Source: Deltaproteobacteria bacterium HGW-Deltaproteobacteria-18 (GTDB lineage Bacteria > Desulfobacterota > Desulfovibrionia > Desulfovibrionales > Desulfomicrobiaceae). Taken from it: a stretch of 64,000 bases of DNA. The stretch is taken from positions 1 through 64,000 of the forward strand of contig PHBE01000015.1 of assembly GCA_002841885.1 (NCBI GenBank). Reading direction: 5' to 3'. Made by a program: the position numbers and the translations under genes. The notes under the pieces are model-generated. The model was not told the origin of the DNA. It searched no databases and saw only the letters and a list, made by a program, of their open reading frames with translations. The stretch's first letter is position 1. The number at the start of each line of letters is the position of its first letter. Below are positions 35,201-43,817 of this stretch, piece after piece.

Positions 35201-35991
35201 GTCATGCCCGGCCAGGGGGAGGGAGTGATTTCGACCAGCTTCTGGTGATTGCGCTGCACGGTGCAGTCGCGTTCGTCGAAAGCGAAGACATTGCCGTACT
35301 TGTCGGCTATGACCTGAATCTCGATATGCCTGATGGAGGTCAGCAGACGCTCCACGTACAGACGCGGATTGCCGAAAGATGCCTGGGCCAGGGTCGAGGC
35401 CTTGATGAAGGCGTCGGCCAATTGATCCTGGCTGAACACTTCGTAGATGCCTCGTCCGCCACCGCCGCCCTCGGCTTTGAGCATGACCGGCAAGCCTATT
35501 TCGGTGGCCACGACCTTGGCCTCCTCCACGGAAACGGCCCCCTCCGAGCCCGGAACCACTGGGATTCCCAGCTTCTGGGCCAGGGTGCGAACCTGAACCT
35601 TGTTGCCCAGCAGGCGCATGGCCTCAGACGTGGGCCCGATGAAAATGATTCCGGCAGCGGCGCATTTCGAAGGAAAGGAATCGTCCTCGGAGGCGAAGCC
35701 CCACCCGGGATGGATGGCCGCAACGCCCCGGGCCTTGGCCATGGAGATTATCTTGTCAATATCCAGATATGCACGCGGATTCTCTCCGAGATGAAGAAGC
35801 GCATGGGCGCCGGAAGTAAAGGGTGCTGTCTTGTCCACGTCCGTGGCCGTGATCATGGGCACGCCCTGAAAAACTTCCTTGATGGAACGAACGATTCTTC
35901 TGGCGGGAATGCCGCGATTGGCGACAAGAATCTTTTTGCCCCGGATGTCCAGGGTCACTTCTTCAAAACTGCGAGGAGTCTGCGAAGACAT
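32299..35991 (-). CDS. pyc: Pyruvate carboxylase with C-terminal zinc ribbon
   Basis: This 1230-residue biotin enzyme carboxylates pyruvate to oxaloacetate. It has a biotin carboxylase part (KILVANRGIPARR, GGGGGRGIYEV, HIEIQVIADKYGNV, YLIEVNTRLQVEH), a carboxyltransferase barrel (GGAHFHVAMLAN, VHAHRHYTDGLFVP) and a biotinyl domain whose target Lys is in SIMKQEKSI, where the usual form is AMKM. Beyond it lies a two-CxxC zinc ribbon (CPTCSAPV, FCPSCGQKV) that I have not seen as a standard part of this enzyme. GGAGAA precedes the ATG at 35991. The biotin ligase gene is directly upstream. Confidence 0.93.
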   Translation of the reverse strand: MSSQTPRSFEEVTLDIRGKKILVANRGIPARRIVRSIKEVFQGVPMITATDVDKTAPFTSGAHALLHLGENPRAYLDIDKIISMAKARGVAAIHPGWGFASEDDSFPSKCAAAGIIFIGPTSEAMRLLGNKVQVRTLAQKLGIPVVPGSEGAVSVEEAKVVATEIGLPVMLKAEGGGGGRGIYEVFSQDQLADAFIKASTLAQASFGNPRLYVERLLTSIRHIEIQVIADKYGNVFAFDERDCTVQRNHQKLVEITPSPWPGMTEELRAKLKDYSRQLVNAVGYHSLCTVEFLVDAEGRAYLIEVNTRLQVEHGITECRYGIDLVEEQIAVAFGAKLRLTEENCKPKSHAIQVRVNCEDPQNNFSPNAGRITRYMSPGGPGVRVDSCVCGGYEFPSQYDSAASLLIAYGPQWGKVLGIMERALDEYIIGGIKTTIHFHRQIIAHPRFRAGEYDTKFVASAPELMIYMDKESEAVRLSRLVAEISAHGYNPHVKLGEYRTREGKRMDAFKPSLPGIEPEYYEYPYPRGDRDATLAYIRDSDHVHFSDTTTRDITQSNSGNRFRLAEDRIIGPYLDNCGFFSLENGGGAHFHVAMLANMTYPFSEGREWNEFAPKTLKQILIRSTNVLGYKPQPRNIMRRTGEMVCEHYDVIRCFDFLNHIENMRPFAEVALNSKKNIWEPAISLSYAKGFDVPHYLGVVQEILDMTAQVAGCSKKKAERLIILGLKDMAGVCPPVFMTELVTSIRKSYPELIVHAHRHYTDGLFVPAVAAAAKAGAHIVDTAIGASVRWYGQGEVLSTAAYIEELGLKTNLNKDMIRTTGFVLKQIMPYYDRYTAPHFQGIDYDVIEHGMPGGATSSSQEGAMKQGYIHLLPFMLKFLAGIRKIVRYHDVTPGSQITWNTAFLAVTGAYKRGGRRGVRRLLTVLEQVVTLPEEMLTEETRAERLKIYEDANDAFRDLLLGKFGRLPLGFPPDWVYESAFGPEYRDAISRRVESSPLTMLLDIDVSKEQQSLAEHIGRIPTDEELIMYLSHPGDALNTIKFVGKYGDCNRLPLHVWFEGLKAGDEVMFKDSQGKHHVLTLQHISRPDDHGMSLVSYTLDSESFSMQVKVAEASGKDDSGLEMADARNPYHVGSPSSGDLWVVHVKPGDMVKKGEELFNISIMKQEKSILAPVDGMVGRVLKFADYQEDKKMVPVKEGELLVELVPAPRKCPTCSAPVTRDDFKFCPSCGQKV

Positions 35992-36008
35992 ATATTTCTC
36001 CGTATTCG

Positions 36009-36857
36009 TTATGTTTGACCTTCCACCCACCCCTCGGGTCGCAGCGAACCGGAATGCAAAATCCGCCTTTCGCCGTCTGCGAGAAGGATGATGCCGCCAT
36101 CCGGGCTTAGCCCCGCATACGTCCCAGAAACCGATGATCGATTGTCCGAAACGCGCACCAGTGACCCAAGATAGGCTAGAACAGGCTCAATTAACTGGGA
36201 AAACTCCAGAGGGGTCGAATCAGAAAGTTCAGCAGTATAACGGAGCCGACCAAAATTCACAAGCCGTAACCACAGGCCAAAAATGGACATCCCCTGCAAG
36301 AGCCCGCCCAGACTCGCCGCGACGCAGGCATGATCACGGCGCAGATCAGCGTCCTCGGGGCACGAGGCAATGTTGAGCCCTATCCCGGCCAGGAGCACCT
36401 CCCCCCTCTCCTCGATCAGGATTCCGCCGATCTTGCGGTCGTGCAGCAGAATATCATTCGGCCATTTGAGCCGCACCGGCAGCCCGAGATCGCGCAGCCC
36501 CAGGCACAGGATCCCGCCGACCAACACGGAGAGCATGTTCTGCCACGGGCCCGGAGGCATGGGCAGTCGCCAGGCCGCGAACAGGTTGCCAGGCTGGGAA
36601 ATCCACGTCCGCCTCATCTGCCCCCTGCCGGCCCACTGCCTGGTGGCCAGCACCGAATCCCACGGGGCAAGACAGCCCTGCTCGGCCAGGTGCCGCGCCA
36701 CGTCGAGCGCCGAAGTGCAGGGCCCGCAAAGATAAACGCGCGCACCCGGCAGATCCGGACAGGGCTCGCCTGGGCCAAGGATCAGGGGTGCGTCATCGTG
36801 TGCGGCGGAAAATGCGTCCGTGACGCCGACAATATCAGGAGTCCAGAGGATGGGCAT
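36009..36857 (-). CDS. birA: Biotin-protein ligase, no DNA-binding domain
   Basis: This 282-residue protein is a BirA-type ligase that attaches biotin to carrier lysines via biotinyl-AMP. Motifs are ATRQWAGRGQMRRTW (biotin/ATP loop, usual GRGR), LKWPNDILL and KIGGILIE. No N-terminal helix-turn-helix is present, so it should not repress biotin genes; the N-terminal 80 residues are of uncertain fold. It ends 17 bases before pyruvate carboxylase, its obvious substrate. The ribosome site before the ATG is weak. Confidence 0.92.
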   Translation of the reverse strand: MPILWTPDIVGVTDAFSAAHDDAPLILGPGEPCPDLPGARVYLCGPCTSALDVARHLAEQGCLAPWDSVLATRQWAGRGQMRRTWISQPGNLFAAWRLPMPPGPWQNMLSVLVGGILCLGLRDLGLPVRLKWPNDILLHDRKIGGILIEERGEVLLAGIGLNIASCPEDADLRRDHACVAASLGGLLQGMSIFGLWLRLVNFGRLRYTAELSDSTPLEFSQLIEPVLAYLGSLVRVSDNRSSVSGTYAGLSPDGGIILLADGERRILHSGSLRPEGWVEGQT

Positions 36858-36881
36858 GGGCTTTTACCGGTACGGCGCGAA

Positions 36882-38159
36882 TCAGGAACTACCCTTCTGT
36901 TTTTTCAGCATGAGCAGCCGCTTGAGGTCGGATTTGTTTCCCGCCCGATAAACCTGCGCAGGCTGGGGCCGGACCGGAGCTGGACGGGGCGCCATGGGCC
37001 GCGGGGCCTCTTCGCGGGGCGGATCCTGTTCGACAGCTGCGGCGATGGGCGCGGGTTCCGGTTCAAACGTACGCTCCGGAGGAGCAGGTGTGGGCGGAGC
37101 GGACGCCACCGGAACGGTACGAGGCGGCGTCGTGGAAGGCGCAGCAGGAGCGGCCACGGCACGCGGGGCCGGACGTGGCGGAGAAGCCGGAGCGGCCACG
37201 GGCACGGGACGTGGAACCGGGAGAGGCGGCCGGGCAATGGATGCTGCCGCGCCGGACCCCGCAACGCCCGGGACAGGAGTCTGCGCGTAGCTGAAACCCG
37301 TGGGAGTCAGCGGAGAGGAACCGGGCACAGGCTGGTAGAAAATGGAGCGCATGTAGCGTTTGGGTTCGAACATGCCCGTCACCCCGGTCAGGGACTCGGT
37401 GGATCCGATTACCAGGGAGCCGTCGGGTTCCAGCACGGACGCAATTTTCTCGAAAACCATTTTTTTGTCAGCAGGAGTAAAATATATCGCCACGTTACGA
37501 CAAAAAACAATGTCAAATTTGCCCAGCCCCGCAAACGGCTTCATCAGATTGAACTTCTTGAACACGGCCATGGCCCGGATCTCGTCCTTGATCTTCCAGC
37601 CATCGCCCATGAGGGAAAAATATTTGTTCAACGTCTGCTGCGGCAGGCCTCGTTCTATCTCGAACTTGTTGTATTTTCCGTAGCTTGCCTTGGTCACGGC
37701 GTCATCGGAGATATCGGTGCCAAGGATGGATATCTGAAAATTGCTCAAGTTGCCCAAGGCTTCGCGCAGGGCGATGGCGATGCTGTAGACTTCCTGTCCG
37801 GTGGAGCAGGCCGCGCTCCAGATGCGGATGGGTATGTTGCGTCCCGAAGCCGATTTCGAACGGGCGTCGATGAGGTCCGGCAGGATCTTGTGCTTGAAAA
37901 CCTCAAAGGGCGACGCGTCGCGAAAAAATAGGGTCTCGTTGGTGGTGATGGCGTTGACGATCTCTTTTTCCATGTTGCCGCTGCGATCGGCCTTGGCCTT
38001 GGCGTGCAGATCCAGATACGAGGTGCAGCCATACTGCTGCATCATGGATTTGAGCCGGGTCTCGACCAGATAGGTCTTGGTCGAGTCCAGGGCCACTCCG
38101 CAAATGGAGTAGATGTACTTGGAAAGTACGTTGAATTCGTCTGCGGTGATTGTCGTCAT
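36882..38159 (-). CDS. cheR: Chemotaxis protein methyltransferase CheR, with Pro-rich tail
   Basis: This 425-residue protein methylates chemoreceptor glutamates with SAM. The N-terminal CheR domain covers about 1-275: TTNETLFFRD, RIWSAACSTGQEVYSIA and CRNVAIYFT. The tail is a long Pro/Ala-rich linker (VPRPVPVAAPASPPRPAPRA) ending in a short basic helix (AGNKSDLKRLLMLKKQKG), possibly a docking peptide for receptors or CheB. It is the last che gene of the operon. Gene order after it (birA, pyc) suggests the transcript may continue. Confidence 0.95.
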   Translation of the reverse strand: MTTITADEFNVLSKYIYSICGVALDSTKTYLVETRLKSMMQQYGCTSYLDLHAKAKADRSGNMEKEIVNAITTNETLFFRDASPFEVFKHKILPDLIDARSKSASGRNIPIRIWSAACSTGQEVYSIAIALREALGNLSNFQISILGTDISDDAVTKASYGKYNKFEIERGLPQQTLNKYFSLMGDGWKIKDEIRAMAVFKKFNLMKPFAGLGKFDIVFCRNVAIYFTPADKKMVFEKIASVLEPDGSLVIGSTESLTGVTGMFEPKRYMRSIFYQPVPGSSPLTPTGFSYAQTPVPGVAGSGAAASIARPPLPVPRPVPVAAPASPPRPAPRAVAAPAAPSTTPPRTVPVASAPPTPAPPERTFEPEPAPIAAAVEQDPPREEAPRPMAPRPAPVRPQPAQVYRAGNKSDLKRLLMLKKQKGSS

Positions 38160-38187
38160 AATGCCGCCACTGTTGGAATTGGCATGG

Positions 38188-39261
38188 CTAACGCACCGTA
38201 CGGATGATCTCGGAAGCGATCATCTGCAAAGGTGAGATAACATCCACGACACCGGCTTCGACGGCGATCTTGGGCATGCCGTAGACCACGCAGGACTCCT
38301 CGTCCTGACCGATGGTCACGGCCCCGAAACTCTTGAGCACCTTAAGCCCCAAGGTCCCGTCGCCGCCCATGCCGGTCATGATCACGCCGGTGGACAAGGC
38401 GCCATACTCGCGCGCCACGGAGCGAAACATGTAATCCGCGGCCGGCTTGCAGTTGTTCTCGGGCGGATCGTCTGTGATCTGGATGATCTTCGTCCCGACG
38501 GTGCTCGAAGCCACGCGCATGTGCTTGCCGCCAGGTGCGATGTAGATCACGTCGGGGCGCACGACCTCGTTGTTCTCGGCTTCCCGGACCTCATACTGGC
38601 ATTTGGAGTCCAGGCTCTCGGCCAATGACTTGGTGAAGACAGGCGGCATATGCTGGACCACGAAAATGGGCACCCCGAGTTTCGGGAGCTGCGGCAGCAT
38701 CTTGGTCAGGGCATTGGGTCCGCCGGTGGAAATGCCGATGGCAACGGCCTTGGACTTTCCTGCGCGCCGGGACGAAGCCAGCACGGACGGAGCGGCCGGA
38801 ACCGGGGCGGCACCACCCGTCGGCCTGTGCTTCTGCTTGAGCAGGGCCCGAAGCTCGACCCGCTTCGCAAAAGCCTTCACCCTCGGCTGAATGGCGCTCC
38901 GAAGCATCTGCACATTTTCCTGCATGACCTCGGCGTCCGGCTTGGCGATAAAATCGAAAGCTCCGAGCTCCAGCGCGCGCATGGTGATGTCGCTGCCCCG
39001 CTTGGTCAGGGTGGAGAGCATGATCACGCCCACATCGGGAAAGCTCTTCTGAATCTCCTGCAAGGTTTCGAGGCCGTTCATAACCGGCATTTCCACGTCC
39101 AGCGTGATCAGGTCCGGCTTCAGGGACGCAATTCGGGTCAAGGCAATCTTGCCGTTATTGGCGGTGCCGACCACTTCTATCCCGGGGATCTCGGCAAGAA
39201 TGTCGCCCACCACCTTGCGATACATGATGGTATCGTCCACAACCAGAACACGCAGATTCAT
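38188..39261 (-). CDS. cheB: Chemotaxis response regulator methylesterase CheB
   Basis: This 357-residue protein has a receiver domain (VLVVDDTIMYRK, phospho-acceptor Asp55 in LITLDVEMPVMNG) and a CheB catalytic domain with Ser in GISTGGPNAL, His in VVQHMPPVF and Asp in IMTGMGGDGTLG. It demethylates and deamidates chemoreceptors when phosphorylated by CheA. AGGAG lies just before the ATG at 39261, so the longer upstream frame is not used. It sits between cheW and cheR. Confidence 0.96.
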   Translation of the reverse strand: MNLRVLVVDDTIMYRKVVGDILAEIPGIEVVGTANNGKIALTRIASLKPDLITLDVEMPVMNGLETLQEIQKSFPDVGVIMLSTLTKRGSDITMRALELGAFDFIAKPDAEVMQENVQMLRSAIQPRVKAFAKRVELRALLKQKHRPTGGAAPVPAAPSVLASSRRAGKSKAVAIGISTGGPNALTKMLPQLPKLGVPIFVVQHMPPVFTKSLAESLDSKCQYEVREAENNEVVRPDVIYIAPGGKHMRVASSTVGTKIIQITDDPPENNCKPAADYMFRSVAREYGALSTGVIMTGMGGDGTLGLKVLKSFGAVTIGQDEESCVVYGMPKIAVEAGVVDVISPLQMIASEIIRTVR

Positions 39262-39284
39262 CCAGACTCCTAGATATAAAGGAC

Positions 39285-39734
39285 TTAATCGTCGGACAGC
39301 ACTTCGCCGACGTCGAGCACGGCGATGAGATCCCGGGAAGACTTGAGCACGCCACGAAAATACTTTCCCTTGACCCCCTTTATGTTGGAGGGGGTCGGCT
39401 CCACATCTTCCCATTTGGACGTGACCACGTCGGTGATGCGGTCCACCAGCAGGCCGATGTTCTCATCGCGGGAATTGACGATGATGATGCGGCTGGTCTC
39501 CGTGGTTTTCGACGGGGCCAAGCCCAGCTTGCGACCCAGGTCGATGATGGTCACGATCCTGCCGCGCAGGTTCATGATGCCAAGTACGTAGGACGGCGCC
39601 TGTGGCACTTTGGTCATCTCCATCTGCCGGTTCATTTCCTGAATGAGATTGATGTCGATCCCGCACAGGGCCGAACCTACGTAAAAGCAGGACAGCTGCA
39701 AGGCACCCGTCTTTTCTTTGGCCTGCTGTTTCAT
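39285..39734 (-). CDS. cheW: Chemotaxis coupling protein CheW
   Basis: This 149-residue protein is a plain CheW: CGIDINLIQEMNRQMEMTKV, LGIMNLRGRIVTIIDLGRKL and IGLLVDRITDVV are family landmarks. It couples receptors to CheA. The gene lies between cheA and cheB in the same direction. ATG at 39734 follows AAGGAG. Confidence 0.96.
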   Translation of the reverse strand: MKQQAKEKTGALQLSCFYVGSALCGIDINLIQEMNRQMEMTKVPQAPSYVLGIMNLRGRIVTIIDLGRKLGLAPSKTTETSRIIIVNSRDENIGLLVDRITDVVTSKWEDVEPTPSNIKGVKGKYFRGVLKSSRDLIAVLDVGEVLSDD

Positions 39735-39838
39735 GCAATTCTCCTTGAAAGAGCTCTAGGCGTCACTCATGCACCGCACACGCATTTTTAAGATTGAGGC
39801 CGTCTCGCGGATTTTGGGGCCGCCCGCATCCGTGACCG

Positions 39839-42800
39839 TCAGGAGGCATAACGCTTCAGCCACTCGTAGATGGACTGCAGGAGGCGCTCCTTGTCCAGCT
39901 TTACTTGGTAATCGTCAATACCCACGGCCTTGCCGCGCGCCACATCCTCGTCCCCGGCCAGGGAGGTCAGGGCCACGATGGGCATCATGGAGAAACGCTT
40001 GTCCTGGCGGATGCGCCGGGAAAGTTCGAATCCATCCATGTTCGGCATCTCGATATCGGTGACCACGAGGTCGAACTTGTCGGGCTCGGCGTCGAGCATG
40101 CTCCAGGCCACCGCTCCGTCCTCGGCCACATCGACCATGTATCCGTCTTCCTCGATGAACTTTTTGACCTGGTTACGGAAGAAATCCGAATCCTCCACCA
40201 GAAGCAGGTGCGGAACGCCCACATCGCCCGCGTCATCTGCGATCTCGATGCTCCCGCGCACCGCGAACCAGTCAGGCTGAACAGTCTGGATGAGTTCATA
40301 GATGTCGACAATGAGCGTAGTGTTCTCGCCGATGACTGCCGAACCGCTGATGCCGGGCTGTTTGAGGGTGAAGCTGTCAATGGAGACCTGCGCCTCGATG
40401 GCGTCCACCGGAGGCTTGGCCAGCAGACCGATCTCGTGACCGGCCATGAGGAAGACTATGACGATGATCTCCCCGGAAATGTCCAGCATATTGACGTTGG
40501 TCGCCTGATCCAGTGAGAAGACGGGCAGGGTCCCGCCACGGTATTTGATGACCCGCCGTCCGCCGACCTCTTCAATCTCTGCGGCATCGATGAGCTCCAC
40601 CCGGGCCACGAGGTCAAGGGGCACGGCGCAGTACTCATGCGGCGTGTTGCGGAAGACAAAGAGGGAGAGTTTTTCCTGCCCTGTGGCCGCCTCGGCCTCC
40701 TTGGGCGCCTGCAAGGCTTCCCGGGCCACGCTCAGGCTCAGGTCGCCCAGGCGACCAAGGCCCGCAACGTCGAGAATGAGCGCGACATGCCCGTCGCCCA
40801 TGATGGTTGCGCCCGCATAACCCTGGCATTCCTTGAAGTGCCGGCCCAGGGGCTTGACCACGATCTCGACCGAGTCGTGAAGCTGATCGACCACCAGGCC
40901 GTAACGGAACTGTCCGGCCGAAACCACGACGAGGTTGACGTCGGCCGAGGCGCACCCGGATTCCTTTATTTCTCCCAGGCTCCGGTCGCCGCGCAGGATC
41001 TCGCCGACCAGCTTGGAGGCCTCGCAGGAATCGACGTCAAGGCCGAGCACATTGGAAAGATACAAAAGCGGAATGAGCTCCCCGCGCAGCAGGAGCACTT
41101 CGGCATCGCCCACCAGTTCCACCCGCTCCGTGATCTGATCCACGGGTATGCGCAGCAGTTCGTCAACGTTGACCTGAGGAATGGCGTAGCGTTCCTGACC
41201 CACGGATACGAGCAGGCTGGGGATGATGGCCAAAGTCAGCGGCAGCTTGATGCGAATGGTCGTGCCCTTGCCCCGCTCGGTTTCGATATCGACCTGACCG
41301 CCAAGCTGGTCCAGATTGGATTTGACCACGTCCATGCCCACGCCGCGTCCGGAGACATCCGTCACCTGCTCGGCCGTGGACAGGCCGGGAAGGAATATCA
41401 GGTTGGCCTTCTCCTTGTCGGACATGGACTTGGCCTGATCCGGAGAGATGAGGCCACGGCTCAGGGCCTTGGCCACGATCTTTTCGGTGTCGAGCCCGCC
41501 ACCGTCGTCCACGATCTCGATGATGACCTGGCCGGCTTCATGGTAGGCCTTGAGCACGATGGTGCCCATGGCCGGCTTGCCCGCCTTGACGCGCACATCG
41601 GGCATTTCGATTCCGTGGTCCGCGGAATTGCGCACCAGATGGGTCAGCGGATCGCCAAGGCCCTCTATGATGGTCTTGTCCAGCTCGACGTCGTTGCCTT
41701 CGAGCTGCAGATCCATCTCCTTGCCCAGAGTTCGGGCCAGATCCCGGACCACGCGCGGAAACTTGTTGAAAATGTTGCCCACGGTCTGCATGCGGGTCAG
41801 CATGATCGTTTCCTGCAGTTCGGACGTGACCAGGTCGATGCGCTGTCCGGCCACCTCGATCTGGTGGATGGCGCCGGAAGAAATGGCCTGCATGAGCTGA
41901 TTGCGGCTCAAAACCAGTTCTCCGGCCAGGTTCATCAGGTCCTCGAGCAGGCTGACATGAACTCGCAGGGAGTCGGGCTGGGCGATGGCGGATTTGGGAG
42001 CTTTTGGATCAGGCTTGCGTCCCGCATCTTCATCGGTCGCCGCTGGAGGCTCGGGACGAGGGGCCGGAGCCGCAGGTTTGGGCGCAGGCGCAGGCTCGGT
42101 CAAAGCCGAAGCCAGCGTCTCTCCGCTGAAGAGCTCCGAGATCAGGGAATCAGTCCGGTCCTCGGTGGGCGTTTGCGGGGTCTGGTCCAGAAGCTCCTGG
42201 GCAAAATCGGCCGCCGGGGCCGGTGAATCGGAGGGCAAGTCGACGCTCAGGGTGGTTATGAACTCGCCTCCCAAATCCAGAAGAGCGGGCATGATGTCGT
42301 CCTCGATGATGGAGCCAAAAAGGACGAAGAAGGGAATGCGATTGGAAAAGTCATCATCCTCCAGGGTTCCTACGGCTTCGAAATCGACCTTCAGGTCGAG
42401 AATCACACCCGTGGCGTCCATGCCTTTCAAAATATCGAAGAACGTCTTGTTCTTGCGTTGCACGTCATGGATCAGATCGAACTCGAGGAGATACAGATTC
42501 TTCCCCCCCTTCCTGTTCTGAAGCAGATCAAACTCCGCAACCTCGAAGACGAGGCGTCCCCGGCGATCCCTGACCTCGACCAGCCGGTCCACGGAAGCCT
42601 TCTCCTCGCCTTCCAGATTGGCCGAAGCCGCCGCCGTCAGGGCCGCGACGTGATCGTCGATGTACGCGTCGTTGCTCTCGGCCACGTTGGAGATCAGATC
42701 GCGCAGCTTGTCGAAGGCCAAGAGGACGATGTTGACCACTTCGGGTTCAGGGACAAGCTCGCGATTGCGGACCATGTCCAGGATGTTCTCGATCTTGTGT

Positions 42801-43000
42801 CCCAGGTCCTTGATTTTGATCAGACCGAGAAACCCCGCGCCCCCCTTGATGGAATGCGCCGCGCGAAAGACCTTGTTGACCAGCTCCACATCGATATCGG
42901 CGCCCGCCTGTTCGATAGCCAGCAAATCGTTCTCGATATCCCCGAGGTGCTCGGCTGCTTCTTCCACGTACATTTGGAGAGTTTCGTCATCCATCATCAT
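39839..43000 (-). CDS. cheA: Chemotaxis histidine kinase CheA with extra CheW and receiver domains
   Basis: This 1053-residue hybrid kinase starts with an Hpt domain (His49 in RAAHSIKGGAGFLG). A middle region without a clear P2 domain, a Pro/Ala linker, the dimerisation and HATPase domains (VRNSADHGIEMP, GRGVGMDVVKSNLDQLGG), a CheW-like domain, a second CheW-like domain with LDVAG-type strands, and a C-terminal receiver (LLLVEDSDFFRNQV, VVTDIEMPNMDGFEL) follow. E. coli CheA has 654 residues and lacks the last two. The receiver may act as phosphate sink or a target for the kinase itself. GGAG precedes the ATG. Confidence 0.95.
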   Translation of the reverse strand: MMMDDETLQMYVEEAAEHLGDIENDLLAIEQAGADIDVELVNKVFRAAHSIKGGAGFLGLIKIKDLGHKIENILDMVRNRELVPEPEVVNIVLLAFDKLRDLISNVAESNDAYIDDHVAALTAAASANLEGEEKASVDRLVEVRDRRGRLVFEVAEFDLLQNRKGGKNLYLLEFDLIHDVQRKNKTFFDILKGMDATGVILDLKVDFEAVGTLEDDDFSNRIPFFVLFGSIIEDDIMPALLDLGGEFITTLSVDLPSDSPAPAADFAQELLDQTPQTPTEDRTDSLISELFSGETLASALTEPAPAPKPAAPAPRPEPPAATDEDAGRKPDPKAPKSAIAQPDSLRVHVSLLEDLMNLAGELVLSRNQLMQAISSGAIHQIEVAGQRIDLVTSELQETIMLTRMQTVGNIFNKFPRVVRDLARTLGKEMDLQLEGNDVELDKTIIEGLGDPLTHLVRNSADHGIEMPDVRVKAGKPAMGTIVLKAYHEAGQVIIEIVDDGGGLDTEKIVAKALSRGLISPDQAKSMSDKEKANLIFLPGLSTAEQVTDVSGRGVGMDVVKSNLDQLGGQVDIETERGKGTTIRIKLPLTLAIIPSLLVSVGQERYAIPQVNVDELLRIPVDQITERVELVGDAEVLLLRGELIPLLYLSNVLGLDVDSCEASKLVGEILRGDRSLGEIKESGCASADVNLVVVSAGQFRYGLVVDQLHDSVEIVVKPLGRHFKECQGYAGATIMGDGHVALILDVAGLGRLGDLSLSVAREALQAPKEAEAATGQEKLSLFVFRNTPHEYCAVPLDLVARVELIDAAEIEEVGGRRVIKYRGGTLPVFSLDQATNVNMLDISGEIIVIVFLMAGHEIGLLAKPPVDAIEAQVSIDSFTLKQPGISGSAVIGENTTLIVDIYELIQTVQPDWFAVRGSIEIADDAGDVGVPHLLLVEDSDFFRNQVKKFIEEDGYMVDVAEDGAVAWSMLDAEPDKFDLVVTDIEMPNMDGFELSRRIRQDKRFSMMPIVALTSLAGDEDVARGKAVGIDDYQVKLDKERLLQSIYEWLKRYAS

Positions 43001-43201
43001 TGTGCGAACTCCATATGGATTTCAATTTGTGAGGCCTTCTTCCGCGCCCGCAAGCGGCGGTCCCAAAGCGCCAGGGCTTTCGCCAGCGCTCCTGATCTGA
43101 AAAAAACGGTCGTGAATCCTCTTTCGGCCCTGCGCGCCCGCCTCGGTAAACACGGTCAAAAGCTCATGAGCCATAATGGCGAGCGTTTGCCGCCGGCCGC
43201 A

Positions 43202-43504
43202 TCAGGAATCCAGGTTCAGATGCTGATCAAGGCGCATAGACTTGAAAAGTTTGATTATATTCTCGGAAGCATTGACAATGATCAGCTTCCCGCCTTTTTT
43301 CTTCATGGAATTGTGCGTTGCTATGATGACTCCGATGCCGATGGAGTCCATCATTCCCGCGCCGGCCAGATCGAGGCGCAGTTCCGCCGGAGACTCGGCC
43401 AGCAACGAGGCCAGCTCCTGCTTGAACTCCGGGACAATGGAGGACACGAGGTCCTGTCCCGGGGTGATGGTGGCAATACTTCCTTCGCGGACGATAGCAG
43501 ACAT
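43202..43504 (-). CDS. STAS-domain protein, anti-sigma-factor-antagonist type
   Basis: This 100-residue protein is a single STAS domain: IVREGSIATITPGQDLVSSI, then LRLDLAGAGMMDSIGIGVII with the Ser typical of phosphorylatable antagonists (DSxGxG), and KLIIVNASENI. AAGGAGC precedes the ATG. As the first gene of the chemotaxis operon it may link CheA or a serine kinase to receptor or regulator binding; such STAS genes occur in several non-enteric che operons. The partner kinase is not in the window. Confidence 0.92.
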   Translation of the reverse strand: MSAIVREGSIATITPGQDLVSSIVPEFKQELASLLAESPAELRLDLAGAGMMDSIGIGVIIATHNSMKKKGGKLIIVNASENIIKLFKSMRLDQHLNLDS

Positions 43505-43817
43505 AGACGGCTCCTTAAGACAAAAATCATGGCTTGGAAGACCTTCTTACACAGGGGTCCGTACGATATCAATGTACATCACTGGCAATAATTTGCAACA
43601 AATACTGATCGTTGCTCCAGATTTTTCGCATATGAGGCCTATTCGTCCTACATAATGTCCTACTCTGCCAGCATAAATGACGTTTTCCAGGCGCGCGGGG
43701 AATATCCGCTTTGCCCTTGTCAACATTATGGTTTTCTGGAAAATATAACATTCTTTGTCGCTCACCATCGAAAAAGCGTGGATGCGCACAACCCGTTACC
43801 CAAGTGAAAATTCGCCG
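43505..43817. other. Divergent intergenic region
   Basis: This gap separates the chemotaxis operon from the REC-PAS-GGDEF-EAL gene. I see no convincing sigma-70, sigma-28 or sigma-54 promoter and no strong hairpin. A TTG or ATG start for the plus-strand gene at 43755 or 43782 would shorten it. Confidence 0.4.
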
